Made by a program: the position numbers and the translations under genes. Below, one piece after another: positions 7,095-14,399 of a DNA stretch of 17,463 bases (the stretch's first letter is position 1; every line of letters begins with the position of its first letter). Source of the DNA: Acidobacteriaceae bacterium (GTDB lineage: Bacteria > Acidobacteriota > Terriglobia > Terriglobales > Acidobacteriaceae); the NCBI GenBank assembly GCA_030042915.1, contig JASHYS010000418.1, positions 1-17,463 on the forward strand, in the 5' to 3' direction. The notes beneath the pieces were generated by a model, which saw only the letters and a list, made by a program, of their open reading frames with translations, did not search any database and was not told the DNA's origin.

Positions 7095-7550
7095 CTAGTT
7101 TTCCTGCGCGGCCGCAACCAGAGCTGGCAAGTCCATCTTGATCATCCCCATCATTGCTTCCATGGCTTTGGGATGACTGACCAGCTCCTGAATATTGCGC
7201 GGCACAATCTGCCAGCACAGTCCAAAGCGGTCAGTGAGCCAGCCGCACGCCAGGGGTTTGCCACCCTCCACCAGCTTGTCCCAATAGGCGTCGATCTCTT
7301 GCTGCGAGTCGCAGCGAACGAAGAACGAGAAGGCGGGATTGAGCTGATAATCGGGCCCGCCGTTGAGAAAGACCATCTCCTGGCCTTCAATCTCGATGGT
7401 GATGGTGGCAATTTGCCCCACGGGCCAGGGGCCAACGCCCTTGGAGCGCATTTCACTCAGCTTGCGCGCATGCGGGAAAACGCTGAGGTAGAACTCCGCC
7501 GCCTCTTCGGCGTTCGAATTGAACCAGAGGAATGGTGCAACCTTATTCAT
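7095..7550 (-). CDS. VOC-superfamily protein, PhnB / 3-dmu-9_3-mt type
   Basis: This 151-residue single-domain protein opens with NKVAPFLWFNSNAEEAAEFY and contains PWPVGQIATITIEIEGQEMVF, FLNGGPDYQLNPAFSFFV and WLTDRFGLCWQIVP. These are the landmarks of the PhnB-like branch of the vicinal-oxygen-chelate fold, often labelled 3-demethylubiquinone-9 3-methyltransferase by Pfam legacy naming. The methyltransferase label is not supported by chemistry; bacterial members are mostly uncharacterised. The ATG at 7550 was chosen because MNKVAPFLWF matches the family N-terminus. An in-frame TTG at 7577 would add nine residues and has a GAGGA immediately before it, so it cannot be excluded. About 205 bp of divergent spacer separate it from the oxidoreductase gene; I see nothing else in that spacer. 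Confidence 0.87.
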   Translation of the reverse strand: MNKVAPFLWFNSNAEEAAEFYLSVFPHARKLSEMRSKGVGPWPVGQIATITIEIEGQEMVFLNGGPDYQLNPAFSFFVRCDSQQEIDAYWDKLVEGGKPLACGWLTDRFGLCWQIVPRNIQELVSHPKAMEAMMGMIKMDLPALVAAAQEN

Positions 7551-7755
7551 GGGCCGGATGCTACCAGCCGGAGACAATCCTCGGCAAGCTGCAGCGCTGG
7601 AATTTCAGATTCACAGGAACGGAAGACGCCGCCGCCTCATCAAACGCTCAAGGGCGCGCCGATCCACCGGGACCCGTTTTCGGCTGGCCGGCGCCCCATC
7701 CTCACCGGGCTCCGATCGCATTTCGCACCACGAAATCCAGTAGCCGGAGAATTCG

Positions 7756-8664
7756 ATGAAGGCAGTCCTGCTGTATGAATTCGGAGGTCCCGATAAACTC
7801 CGTTACGAAGACACCGACACACCCACCTACGGCGACAACGAAGTCCTGGTGCGCATGCGCGCCACCAGCGTCAACCCCATCGATTACAAGGTTCGCAGCG
7901 GCGCGGCAAAAGGCCGCATGCCGGTTCAGCTTCCTGTCATCCTGGGCCGCGACTTGGCGGGCGAAGTGGACGAATACGGCAGCAAGGTAACCAGCTTTGA
8001 AAAAGGCATGCGCGTGATGGCCTTGACCAATCGCACCTACGCCGAATACGTCGCGGTCAACGCCGATGACCTGACCCTCATTCCCGATGAGCTCAGTTTT
8101 GAGCAGGCGGCCGCGCTGCCGCTCGTCACCCTGACAGGCGCGCAACTGATCGAACGCGCCGTCGAACTCAGTGCCGGGCAAACCGTGCTCGTCACCGGCG
8201 CCCTGGGCGGCGTGGGGCGCACCGCCGTGCACGTGGCCCTCAAGCTTGGAGCCCGCGTTCTTGCCGGAGTGCGCGCGCGCGAAAAAGACGCGGCTGTTGC
8301 GCTCAAGGCCGGCAGCGTTGTGGCCATCGACGACCAGAACGAAATTGCAAAACTTTCCGGCCTCGATGCCATCGCCGACACGGTTGACGGCGCGACCCTG
8401 GAGAACCTGCTCAAGGCCATTCGTCCCGGCGGCGTGCTCGGTTCTGCTTTGGCCATACCGGACGCCGCGAAAAACTATCCCATCCGGACCGCTCACATGT
8501 GGGTGCAATCGGACGCGCCGCGCCTCGCCCAGCTTGCCGGCGACGTTGCCCACGGCGAGTTCACCATTCCCATCGCGCGCACCATGAAGCTCGCCGACAT
8601 TCAGCAGGCGCACCGCCTCGCCGAAAAAGGCGGCCTGGGCGGCAAAATCATCCTGGTTCCGTAG
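7756..8664 (+). CDS. NADP-dependent oxidoreductase, zinc-free MDR (quinone oxidoreductase-like)
   Basis: The 302-residue protein has the full medium-chain dehydrogenase/reductase layout. The N-terminal GroES-like domain includes EVLVRMRATSVNPIDYKVRSG and GRDLAGEV (about residues 64-71). The Rossmann nucleotide-binding loop is VTGALGGVGRTAVHVAL (about 146-162). The C-terminus, HRLAEKGGLGGKIILV, is typical of the family. No zinc-ligand cysteine cluster is present, which fits the QOR-like branch that reduces quinones or enones with NADPH. The substrate is not predictable. The ATG at 7756 has GGAG 7 nt upstream. It converges with msrA, 51 bp apart, and I see no convincing terminator in that gap. 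Confidence 0.92.
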   Translation: MKAVLLYEFGGPDKLRYEDTDTPTYGDNEVLVRMRATSVNPIDYKVRSGAAKGRMPVQLPVILGRDLAGEVDEYGSKVTSFEKGMRVMALTNRTYAEYVAVNADDLTLIPDELSFEQAAALPLVTLTGAQLIERAVELSAGQTVLVTGALGGVGRTAVHVALKLGARVLAGVRAREKDAAVALKAGSVVAIDDQNEIAKLSGLDAIADTVDGATLENLLKAIRPGGVLGSALAIPDAAKNYPIRTAHMWVQSDAPRLAQLAGDVAHGEFTIPIARTMKLADIQQAHRLAEKGGLGGKIILVP

Positions 8665-8715
8665 TGCGGCGCGGCCCTATGCTCCGGTCGAAAAGGGCTG
8701 CCCCCGGCCTCCGAC

Positions 8716-9402
8716 TTACTTTTTGCCGGTGTACTCCACAAACAGATCCGGGAACTCCTTTTTCAGCGCCTCGATCTTCGGCCGGTCGCATACCAGGATG
8801 TACGGATTCCCCGGATTGTGCAGCGCGTAATCCTGGTGGTAGTCCTCCGCGCGATAAAACCCTTTGAGCGGAGTCACCTCGGTGACAATCGGCCGCGGAA
8901 ACACGTGCGCCGCGTCCAGCTGCGCAATGTACGCCTGCGCAATCCGCTTCTGGTCGTCGTTCTCGTAAAAAATCGCCGAGCGATACGACGTTCCCACGTC
9001 CGGCCCCTGCCGGTTCAGTTGCGTCGGATCGTGCGCCACCGAAAAGAAGATGCGCAGCAGCGTGCCATAAGTGATCTGCGCGGGATCGTAGACCACCTCG
9101 ACCGATTCGGCGTGACCCGTCGTTTCCGTCGTGACCTGGTCGTAGGTTGCCGTGGCGGCCGATCCGCCCGAGTAGCCCACGGTGGTATCGACCACGCCCT
9201 TCAGCCGCTCAAACACCCCCTGCGTACCCCAGAAGCACCCTCCGGCGAAGACCGCTTTGGCCCTTCCCGGCTTGCCTGCCAGTGCGTCGTCCGTCGTTGG
9301 CGCCGGAACCGGTCCGCCGCCCGAAGCTTTCGTCGTCCGCGTCACCATAATCGCTGCGATGACCCCCACCAACAGCAAAACACACCCCACCCGCCAGATC
9401 AT
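8716..9402 (-). CDS. msrA: Peptide-methionine (S)-S-oxide reductase MsrA with N-terminal membrane anchor or signal
   Basis: The 228-residue protein carries the MsrA catalytic motif AGGCFWG with Cys56, followed by VGYSGG, GHAESVEVVYDP and the YHQDYALHNP region, all typical of MsrA. The enzyme reduces the S epimer of methionine sulfoxide in proteins. A second cysteine, Cys205 (LVCDRPK), could serve as a resolving cysteine, but this is inferred. The first 22 residues (WRVGCVLLLVGVIAAIMV) form a hydrophobic segment followed by a Gly/Pro/Thr linker, so the enzyme is probably envelope-located, repairing periplasmic or membrane proteins. The start is firm: AGGAGG lies 5 nt before the ATG on the minus strand. 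No msrB is adjacent. Confidence 0.94.
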   Translation of the reverse strand: MIWRVGCVLLLVGVIAAIMVTRTTKASGGGPVPAPTTDDALAGKPGRAKAVFAGGCFWGTQGVFERLKGVVDTTVGYSGGSAATATYDQVTTETTGHAESVEVVYDPAQITYGTLLRIFFSVAHDPTQLNRQGPDVGTSYRSAIFYENDDQKRIAQAYIAQLDAAHVFPRPIVTEVTPLKGFYRAEDYHQDYALHNPGNPYILVCDRPKIEALKKEFPDLFVEYTGKK

Positions 9403-9482
9403 CTTGCCTCCTGTGCCTTTTTTATCAGATGGAATTCTACGCTCGCGGTTGCAGAATCGACCCAGCAGGGAAAAGCGGTGCC

Positions 9483-9522
9483 CCCATCCTGACGGCGCTC
9501 TTGTTCTTGCCGTCAGGGTGGG
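9483..9522 (+). repeat. Dispersed hairpin repeat, copy 1 (CCCATCCT / AGGGTGGG)
   Basis: CCCATCCTGACGGC (9483-9496) pairs with GCCGTCAGGGTGGG (9509-9522) over 14 bp, with a 12-nt loop. The only non-Watson-Crick pair is T9487-G9518. It lies in the 191-bp divergent spacer between msrA and the RbsD-like gene. The copy at 14400-14434 shares the outer half of the stem. In + strand RNA the odd pair would be a G-U wobble. Confidence 0.8.
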
Positions 9523-9593
9523 ATCCCACTCTGGCCGATCTCCGCGATGAACTGTTAGCTTTTATCTGTCCACTGACCAACGAGGAAGCCGCC

Positions 9594-10097
9594 ATGGCCG
9601 ACACGCCCAGACTCACCAATCCGCAATGGGAGCACCAACTGCACACGCTGCTGCCGCTCTTCGGCCATCGCAACTGGATTGTGGTTGCCGATTCGGCCTA
9701 TCCCGCGCAGTCAAAGCCGGGGATTGAGACCATCGTCTCCGGCGCCGGCCACCTTGAGGTCGCGCGCAAAGTTCTCGATGCCATCGCAGCCAGCAAGCAC
9801 GTCCGCGCCAACCTGTATCTCGACGAGGAGCTCGACTACGTCGCCGAGGCCGACGCGCCCGGTGTCACTGCCTATCGCAACAGCCTCCACGCGCTCGCCG
9901 GAACCGCTGCGCAAAAACTTCTCCACGAACAGATCATCGCCAGGCTCGACCAGTCGGCGCAGGTCTTTCGCATCCTGATCATCAAAACTGTGATGACCAT
10001 CCCCTACACTTCAGTCTTCTTCGAGCTCAATTGCGGTTATTGGAGCGACGATGTGGAGCAGCGCTTGCGGCGTGCGATGGGAAGCGGAGCCAGGTAG
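9594..10097 (+). CDS. RbsD/FucU-like protein, divergent branch
   Basis: The 167-residue protein resembles the RbsD/FucU (D-ribopyranase/fucose mutarotase) fold. GHRNWIVVADSAYP (His25, Asp33) matches the N-terminal His and Asp of RbsD at the same eight-residue spacing. Near the C-terminus, IKTVMTIPYTSVFF (Tyr138) aligns with the RTGE-TPYAN segment of RbsD, but the Asn is Ser. It then continues with a distinctive LNCGYWSDD ending absent from classical RbsD. The internal EADAPGVTAYRN is also not RbsD-like. Sugar mutarotase activity is therefore only a possibility. The start at ATG 9594 is supported by GAGGAA 6 nt upstream. An upstream in-frame extension to 9429 would run through the hairpin repeat and is rejected. 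No ribose or fucose transport or kinase genes are nearby. Confidence 0.78.
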   Translation: MADTPRLTNPQWEHQLHTLLPLFGHRNWIVVADSAYPAQSKPGIETIVSGAGHLEVARKVLDAIAASKHVRANLYLDEELDYVAEADAPGVTAYRNSLHALAGTAAQKLLHEQIIARLDQSAQVFRILIIKTVMTIPYTSVFFELNCGYWSDDVEQRLRRAMGSGAR

Positions 10098-10108
10098 TGT
10101 GGCCCCGC

Positions 10109-10129
10109 CGGCGGAAGACATTTCCTCCG
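10109..10129. terminator. Imperfect hairpin between convergent genes
   Basis: CGGCGGAA (10109-10116) pairs with TTCCTCCG (10122-10129) apart from one C/T mismatch, around a short loop. It fills most of the 36-bp gap between the convergent RbsD-like and ATP-grasp genes, which suggests a bidirectional stop. There is no long T-run. Confidence 0.4.
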
Positions 10130-10133
10130 CGGC

Positions 10134-11162
10134 TCAGGGTTGAACCAGCATAAGGTCGAGCGCCTCACGCTCATGCGTCGCCGCAACCGGCTTCTTTTTG
10201 GCGCGTCTTGCCGGCGCAGCCTTGCCTTCGAGCAGCGCCGGCCGCTCCAGAGCGCGGGCGCGCACGGCGCTTCTGGTTCTGGCGATGGCCAATTCGGCAG
10301 TCTGCCTCACAATCCATTCAAAATGATGAGGCCCCACCGAATTCACATCGGCATCGGGAACCGGATTCATGAAATCGATGGCGTAAGGCACTCCCTTTTC
10401 CACCGCAAACTCCACTGAGTTCAGGTCGTAGCCCAGCGCGCGGCACAGTTTCAGCGCATTCTCTTCCATACGCGCAAACAGCTTGCGCGCGCTGAAGCTC
10501 GTGGCCCGCGCCGCGTTCTTCAAATAGCGCTGAGCATGCGGCCGGCGCGGGTCGTAGGCCATAATGCGCACCTTCTTTCGTCCCACCACAAAGCAGCGAT
10601 AGTATTCGCTGAACTCCATGGCCCTCTGATAGACCATGCACAGGTTGCGCGACTGGTCGTAGGCGCGGAAAAACTCGCTCCTGGTGTGCACCTCGCGCAC
10701 GTCGCGCCCGCCGGCGCCATTGACCGGCTTCAAAAAACCGTGCTCGCCCACCGCTTGAAACACCGCATCCCAGTCGAGCGGATATTCCAGGTTGCGCAGC
10801 GATTTCGCCGTGGTTCCCGGAGCGTATTCCTTTTGCGGCAGCAGCACCGTGGGCGGAACTGCCACACCCAGGCGCGTGGCCAGCGCGTATTCGAAAAACT
10901 TGTCGTCGGTCGAGCACCAGAAGGGATCGTTGATGACGGCGGTTCCGCTGAGTGCGGCATGCTTAAGAAAGGTGCGGTAAAAAGGAACATCGTGCGAGAT
11001 GCGGTCGACGATTACCGCGTAGCGTGGAGCCTGGGTTGCGAGCACGGCGCCGGTCTGAACGAATTCGGCCAATATGCCGGCAGCATGGCGCGCGTTAATT
11101 TGCTCCACCAGGGCACTCGGAAAACTGTTTTCCCAGCCGAAGAGCACGCCAATTTTCCTCAT
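10134..11162 (-). CDS. ATP-grasp domain protein (glutathione synthase/RimK-like fold)
   Basis: The 342-residue protein has an N-terminal pre-ATP-grasp part (MRKIGVLFGWENSFP) and then an ATP-grasp domain. NDPFWCSTDDKFFEYALA precedes the nucleotide site. FLKPVNGAGGRDV carries the ATP-binding Lys145 and the Gly-rich loop. VEFAVEKGVPYAIDFMNPVP supplies the putative metal ligands Glu251, Asp263 and Asn266. Such enzymes join a carboxylate to an amine through an acylphosphate; neither substrate is known. The last 45 residues form a basic Ala/Arg/Lys tail (PARRAKKKPVA). The start at 11162 has GGAGGA 7 nt upstream, and an upstream in-frame extension was rejected. The DUF4139 gene lies 140 bp upstream on the same strand. 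No peptide precursor or partner gene is adjacent. Confidence 0.87.
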   Translation of the reverse strand: MRKIGVLFGWENSFPSALVEQINARHAAGILAEFVQTGAVLATQAPRYAVIVDRISHDVPFYRTFLKHAALSGTAVINDPFWCSTDDKFFEYALATRLGVAVPPTVLLPQKEYAPGTTAKSLRNLEYPLDWDAVFQAVGEHGFLKPVNGAGGRDVREVHTRSEFFRAYDQSRNLCMVYQRAMEFSEYYRCFVVGRKKVRIMAYDPRRPHAQRYLKNAARATSFSARKLFARMEENALKLCRALGYDLNSVEFAVEKGVPYAIDFMNPVPDADVNSVGPHHFEWIVRQTAELAIARTRSAVRARALERPALLEGKAAPARRAKKKPVAATHEREALDLMLVQP

Positions 11163-11169
11163 GCCCGGG

Positions 11170-11175
11170 TCCTCC
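11170..11175 (-). promoter_or_regulatory. Ribosome binding site for the ATP-grasp gene
   Basis: GGAGGA on the minus strand lies 7 nt before ATG 11162. It decides against the in-frame start at 11201, which would add 13 residues. Confidence 0.8.
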
Positions 11176-11289
11176 GCCGCGCCGCGCAACTTCCAGCGCA
11201 ACGCGATCCAAGGCTCCAGTGTACGACGCGCGCCGTGACGAGCCTTCCACAGCTTTTTCTCTTTCCGTTGTCGGCCGCTCGCTGCGAGC

Positions 11290-11324
11290 TCTCAGCGATT
11301 GGCTACTGGCTATTCCCTGTCTTC
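11290..11324 (-). repeat. Composite heptamer repeat at the 3' end of the DUF4139 gene
   Basis: Five 7-nt units lie in register on the + strand: TCTCAGC (11290), GATTGGC, TACTGGC, TATTCCC and TGTCTTC (11318). TACTGGC and TGTCTTC also occur in the copy at 4474-4581, in the same order. The DUF4139 stop codon, TAG 11305-11303, and its last six or so codons lie inside it. Confidence 0.8.
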
Positions 11325-13558
11325 GACGTCACCACGTCCAGATCGGTCTCGAGCGTGAGCTTGGCCAGAATGCCGTCGAGCTTTGCCTGAGCCTCGTCGC
11401 GCTGTTTTTCCAAATCGATCTGCTCTTTGCGCGCGGCCTCAATCTGATCTTCAGCCTGGTTCAATTCGTCCACAAAGCGCTTGGCCGTGGCGCTGTCTTT
11501 CAGCGCCTTCAAATTCTCGCGATAGCGCGATTCGTCATCCGCCAGAGTCTTTTGCCGGTCGCTGTTCTCTGCGAGCTTGCGATTCAGGTCCGCCAGCGCC
11601 GTCTCGCCGTCGATGGCCGGCTTCAGCGCCTGGGCCAGATCGGGCGAATACTTGCCCATGGTTACCAGAATGTCGCCGTTGCTGAACTGCGTCCCGATCT
11701 GCACCCGGTCAAAGAGGTTGGCGCGCTCGCGCACGTGCAAATTCGCCGTCTGGTGCGAGTCAACCGGCACGCGGAAACGGTACGCCGTGGCTGTGGTCTC
11801 GTCGGGCTTCGTTTCAGAGACCAGTTCGGCGTGCGGGCGCCGTGCGTACTCCACCACCACCCCGCGCGACTCATCGGCGGCATTGGTGACGACGTATGTG
11901 GCGTCGGTGATTTCGCTCGTGGTCTCCACCAGCACGCCCTCGTGGATGGCCACGTGGTGCAGCGTGCGCGTGGAGGAGAAATCGCCGCGCCGCACACGCA
12001 CCGCTTGATCGACAGCGTACGAGAGCAGGCGCTTTTCGCCGGGATGGATGGGATCGAGGAGTCCCTCGCCGGCAAATTCGCCGTTTTCAAAGATGGAAAA
12101 GCTGCCCGAGTCGAGGGTCAGCTTCGACGAGTTCTCGAGCCAGATGGCGCGCAGCGGCGTGGGATGGCTGTCGCTCCACAGTGTCACGTGGCTCACCGGC
12201 AAATCCTGCTGCAGGATGGGCACCATGGCCGACTGATTCTTGTGCACGGTGACCGGCTGCGTGAGCGCGTATTCGAAAAAGTCATCGAAGGCGTTGGCTG
12301 AGACGTCGCCCTCGCGCATCGCGTCCGACGCGCGGTACACGCCGCCGCCAACGTTCCAGCCCGCACCCGGCCCATAGCCATTGCCCGATCCGGAGCCGAT
12401 TCCCCCGCCCGAGCCCGAAGCTAAGCTGCCGAGCGCGCCGGCGGCAAAGCGATCGGACCGGCCACGAAGCTGGCCATTTGTGTCGACGGCGGCGCCGGGC
12501 GATGCCATGGACATGGGAGCGGGCATCGCGGGCACCCGCTCCGCACTAAGCTTTGCTGCCATTTGGATCTTGTCAAAATCCCTACCTTCGGCCGCCTCAT
12601 GCGTGGTCGGCGCGATCTGCGCCACCGTCGCAATAGGAATCGTCGGCCGATCGGTATAGAGCGGCTCAGAAAGCGGCTGGATGAAGCTCTGCGGCGCGCC
12701 CGCTACCAGCGACAACTGCACGTTATCCCAGTCCGCGCCCACGGTGTTGTCCACTACCGCCCACCCCTGCACCGTGGCATTGGCGCTGGCCTCGCGCGGA
12801 AACACGATGCGGTAGGTCGACTTCCACACCGGCACCTGGCTGATGTAACTCACCTGCAACTGCCGCTCGCCCTGGCCGCGGTCTTCGAGCGTCAAATGAC
12901 GCCCCTGCTCGCTCTGCGCCGAACCGATGATCTCGAGATACGAGGCAAACTGCTTTTCGAGCGCGGGGTCGAGCATGCGCACGCTCAGCGCGTCGGTAAT
13001 CTCTGCGGTGCGCAGCGCGCCGGAATCCGATGCGACGATCAGATAGTAGTGATCGTCTGAGGAGTTGCCATTCTTGTCGGTCACGGTGCGCGATTCAATG
13101 TTCACCAGGCGGCCGGTGTACGCCGCGCCCGCGCCCGTCACTTCCACCCTTTGGCCGCGTAGAGCCTGGTAAACAGTCTCCGTGTCGGAGTCATCCTTCA
13201 GGCCCAGCGACAGCGACTCCAGTTGCTGCTCAATTGGTGCCGTGGAGTTATAGCCCACCGCGCCGATGGTTCCGCCCTTGCTGTCAAGCGCCGTCAGCGA
13301 CTGCAGCACATGGTTCAACTGCGCCGACGTGAAGTCCACGGTCACGCGCTGGTTGCCGTTGACCGTTCCGGCGTGCTCAAAGTAGCCCACGCCGTTCTTG
13401 TAAAGCACCACCTTGCGCACCGGCAGCTCGAAGGTGTCGCGCGCCGCGGCAGCTTGTGCGCCCGATGCGGGCATTTTGGCGGGCGCAGCGCCGGGTCCCT
13501 GGGCCGGCGCGCCGAAAGAAAGAAAAGACAACAGGCAGGCAACAAAGAATCCGCGCAT
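11303..13558 (-). CDS. Exported DUF4139 domain-containing protein
   Basis: The 751-residue protein begins with a Sec-type signal peptide (MRGFFVACLLSFLSFGAPAQ). An N-terminal block contains VLYKNGVGYFEHAG, as in DUF4139/DUF4140 proteins. The middle holds VSYISQVPVWKSTYRIVF and WAVVDNTVGADWDNVQLSLV, which are hallmark DUF4139 phrases. A Gly/Ser-rich linker (about residues 370-405) separates this from a second beta-rich region. The C-terminal 90 residues are charged and heptad-like (LNRKLAENSDRQKTLADD and onward), probably a coiled coil. The family is uncharacterised and envelope-located. The start has AAGGAGGAG just upstream. A perfect hairpin (13608-13632) lies in its leader. The final residues (KTGNSQ) and the stop come from the heptamer repeat. 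It may be co-transcribed with the ATP-grasp gene, and it diverges from the iron-sulfur flavoprotein gene. Confidence 0.9.
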   Translation of the reverse strand: MRGFFVACLLSFLSFGAPAQGPGAAPAKMPASGAQAAAARDTFELPVRKVVLYKNGVGYFEHAGTVNGNQRVTVDFTSAQLNHVLQSLTALDSKGGTIGAVGYNSTAPIEQQLESLSLGLKDDSDTETVYQALRGQRVEVTGAGAAYTGRLVNIESRTVTDKNGNSSDDHYYLIVASDSGALRTAEITDALSVRMLDPALEKQFASYLEIIGSAQSEQGRHLTLEDRGQGERQLQVSYISQVPVWKSTYRIVFPREASANATVQGWAVVDNTVGADWDNVQLSLVAGAPQSFIQPLSEPLYTDRPTIPIATVAQIAPTTHEAAEGRDFDKIQMAAKLSAERVPAMPAPMSMASPGAAVDTNGQLRGRSDRFAAGALGSLASGSGGGIGSGSGNGYGPGAGWNVGGGVYRASDAMREGDVSANAFDDFFEYALTQPVTVHKNQSAMVPILQQDLPVSHVTLWSDSHPTPLRAIWLENSSKLTLDSGSFSIFENGEFAGEGLLDPIHPGEKRLLSYAVDQAVRVRRGDFSSTRTLHHVAIHEGVLVETTSEITDATYVVTNAADESRGVVVEYARRPHAELVSETKPDETTATAYRFRVPVDSHQTANLHVRERANLFDRVQIGTQFSNGDILVTMGKYSPDLAQALKPAIDGETALADLNRKLAENSDRQKTLADDESRYRENLKALKDSATAKRFVDELNQAEDQIEAARKEQIDLEKQRDEAQAKLDGILAKLTLETDLDVVTSKTGNSQ

Positions 13559-13607
13559 AACTCCTCCTTGGGAGAGTTAAATCCCCCGACAGATGAACGG
13601 AAGTGTC

Positions 13608-13632
13608 GGCGATTCTTGCAAAAAGAATCGCC
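13608..13632 (-). other. Perfect 10-bp hairpin in the leader of the DUF4139 gene
   Basis: GGCGATTCTT (13608-13617) and AAGAATCGCC (13623-13632) form a perfect 10-bp stem with a 5-nt loop, 50 to 74 bp upstream of the DUF4139 ATG. It lies in the 232-bp divergent spacer (13559-13790). It could be an operator, an mRNA stabiliser or an attenuator. On the minus strand the loop plus stem contains TTTTTGC. Confidence 0.6.
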
Positions 13633-13790
13633 ATCGTATGCGCAGACGCTATTCCCTTTGACCCCGCGACCCCGAAAAAGGTTCCCGGCGGTTCCCTTAT
13701 TTCTTGAGAGTTTTCCCCGTCACAGACCCATCCGGCCCTCTCGGTGCAGAATGGACGGTTTGATCGAATAGGGGAAAGGAAGTCGGATTG

Positions 13791-14381
13791 ATGAATGAGA
13801 CCGGACTGAAGGTTGTGGCACTGAACGGCAGCACCCGCAAGGGCGGAAACACGGCCATCTTGCTGCGTTACGTGATGAAGGAACTGGAAAAGGAAGGCAT
13901 CTCGACCGAGCTGGTGGAGATGAGCGGCGCCAAAATCCATGGCTGCCTCGCCTGCCGCGAGTGCTCGAGGAAAAAGGACCGGCGCTGCTCACAAAAAGAC
14001 GACATGGGCAACGTGTACATCGAGAAAATGGACCAGGCCGATGGCATCCTGCTGGGCTCGGCCACCTACGTGGCCGACATGTCACCGGAGATGAAGGCGC
14101 TGATGGACCGCGCCTGCATGGTGGCCAAGGCCAACGGGGGCATGTTTCGCCGCAAGGTGGGCGCGGCGGTGGTGGCCGTGCGGCGCGCCGGGGCCATCCA
14201 CGTCTTCGACTCGCTGAATCATTTCTTTTTCATCAGCGAGATGATTGTGCCCGGCTCGTCGTATTGGAATATCGGCATCGGCCTGGAAAAAGGCGATGTG
14301 GAGAAGGATGTTGAAGGCATCCAGACCATGAAGACGCTCGGCCAGCATATGGCGTGGCTGTTGAAGAAGACGGCGAGCTAG
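13791..14381 (+). CDS. Flavodoxin-fold iron-sulfur flavoprotein / NADPH-dependent FMN reductase-like
   Basis: The 196-residue protein has LKVVALNGSTRKGGNTAILL at its N-terminus, the FMN phosphate-binding loop of NADPH-dependent FMN reductases. A compact cysteine motif follows, GCLACRECSRKKDRRC: Cys52-x2-Cys55-x2-Cys58-x7-Cys66. This arrangement is typical of iron-sulfur flavoproteins, which bind one 4Fe-4S cluster and FMN. KDDMGNVYIEKMDQADGILLGS and SPEMKALMDR are further family landmarks. The role is probably electron transfer or redox defence; the partner is unknown. ATG 13791 is preceded by GGGGAAAGGAAG; a TTG three bases earlier is the alternative. It diverges from the DUF4139 gene and converges on the DinB gene. 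Confidence 0.9.
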   Translation: MNETGLKVVALNGSTRKGGNTAILLRYVMKELEKEGISTELVEMSGAKIHGCLACRECSRKKDRRCSQKDDMGNVYIEKMDQADGILLGSATYVADMSPEMKALMDRACMVAKANGGMFRRKVGAAVVAVRRAGAIHVFDSLNHFFFISEMIVPGSSYWNIGIGLEKGDVEKDVEGIQTMKTLGQHMAWLLKKTAS

Positions 14382-14399
14382 CGGCCGTCGCCTGGTCGC

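Noticed and set aside
7095..7550. Annotation as a ubiquinone methyltransferase
   Set aside because: That is a legacy family label; the protein is a small VOC-fold protein with no S-adenosylmethionine-binding motif.
7691..7715. Possible third copy of the CCCATCCT hairpin
   Set aside because: Only the left arm (CCCCATCCT) is present; the matching AGGGTGGG arm is missing.
7702..8613. Long minus-strand open frame opposite the oxidoreductase
   Set aside because: The plus strand encodes a complete MDR protein with a good ribosome binding site; the antisense translation has no recognisable motif.
8665..8715. Terminator between the convergent oxidoreductase and msrA genes
   Set aside because: Only a short GGGC/GCCC symmetry was found, with no stable stem or T-run.
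9429..9593. Extended N-terminus of the RbsD-like protein
   Set aside because: It would translate the hairpin repeat; the ATG at 9594 has a well-placed GAGGAA and starts just before the homologous domain.
11219..12301. Long plus-strand open frame (about 360 codons) opposite the DUF4139 gene
   Set aside because: It is antisense to a well-supported exported protein. Its translation is Arg/His/Val-rich without domain motifs, as expected from GC-rich third positions.
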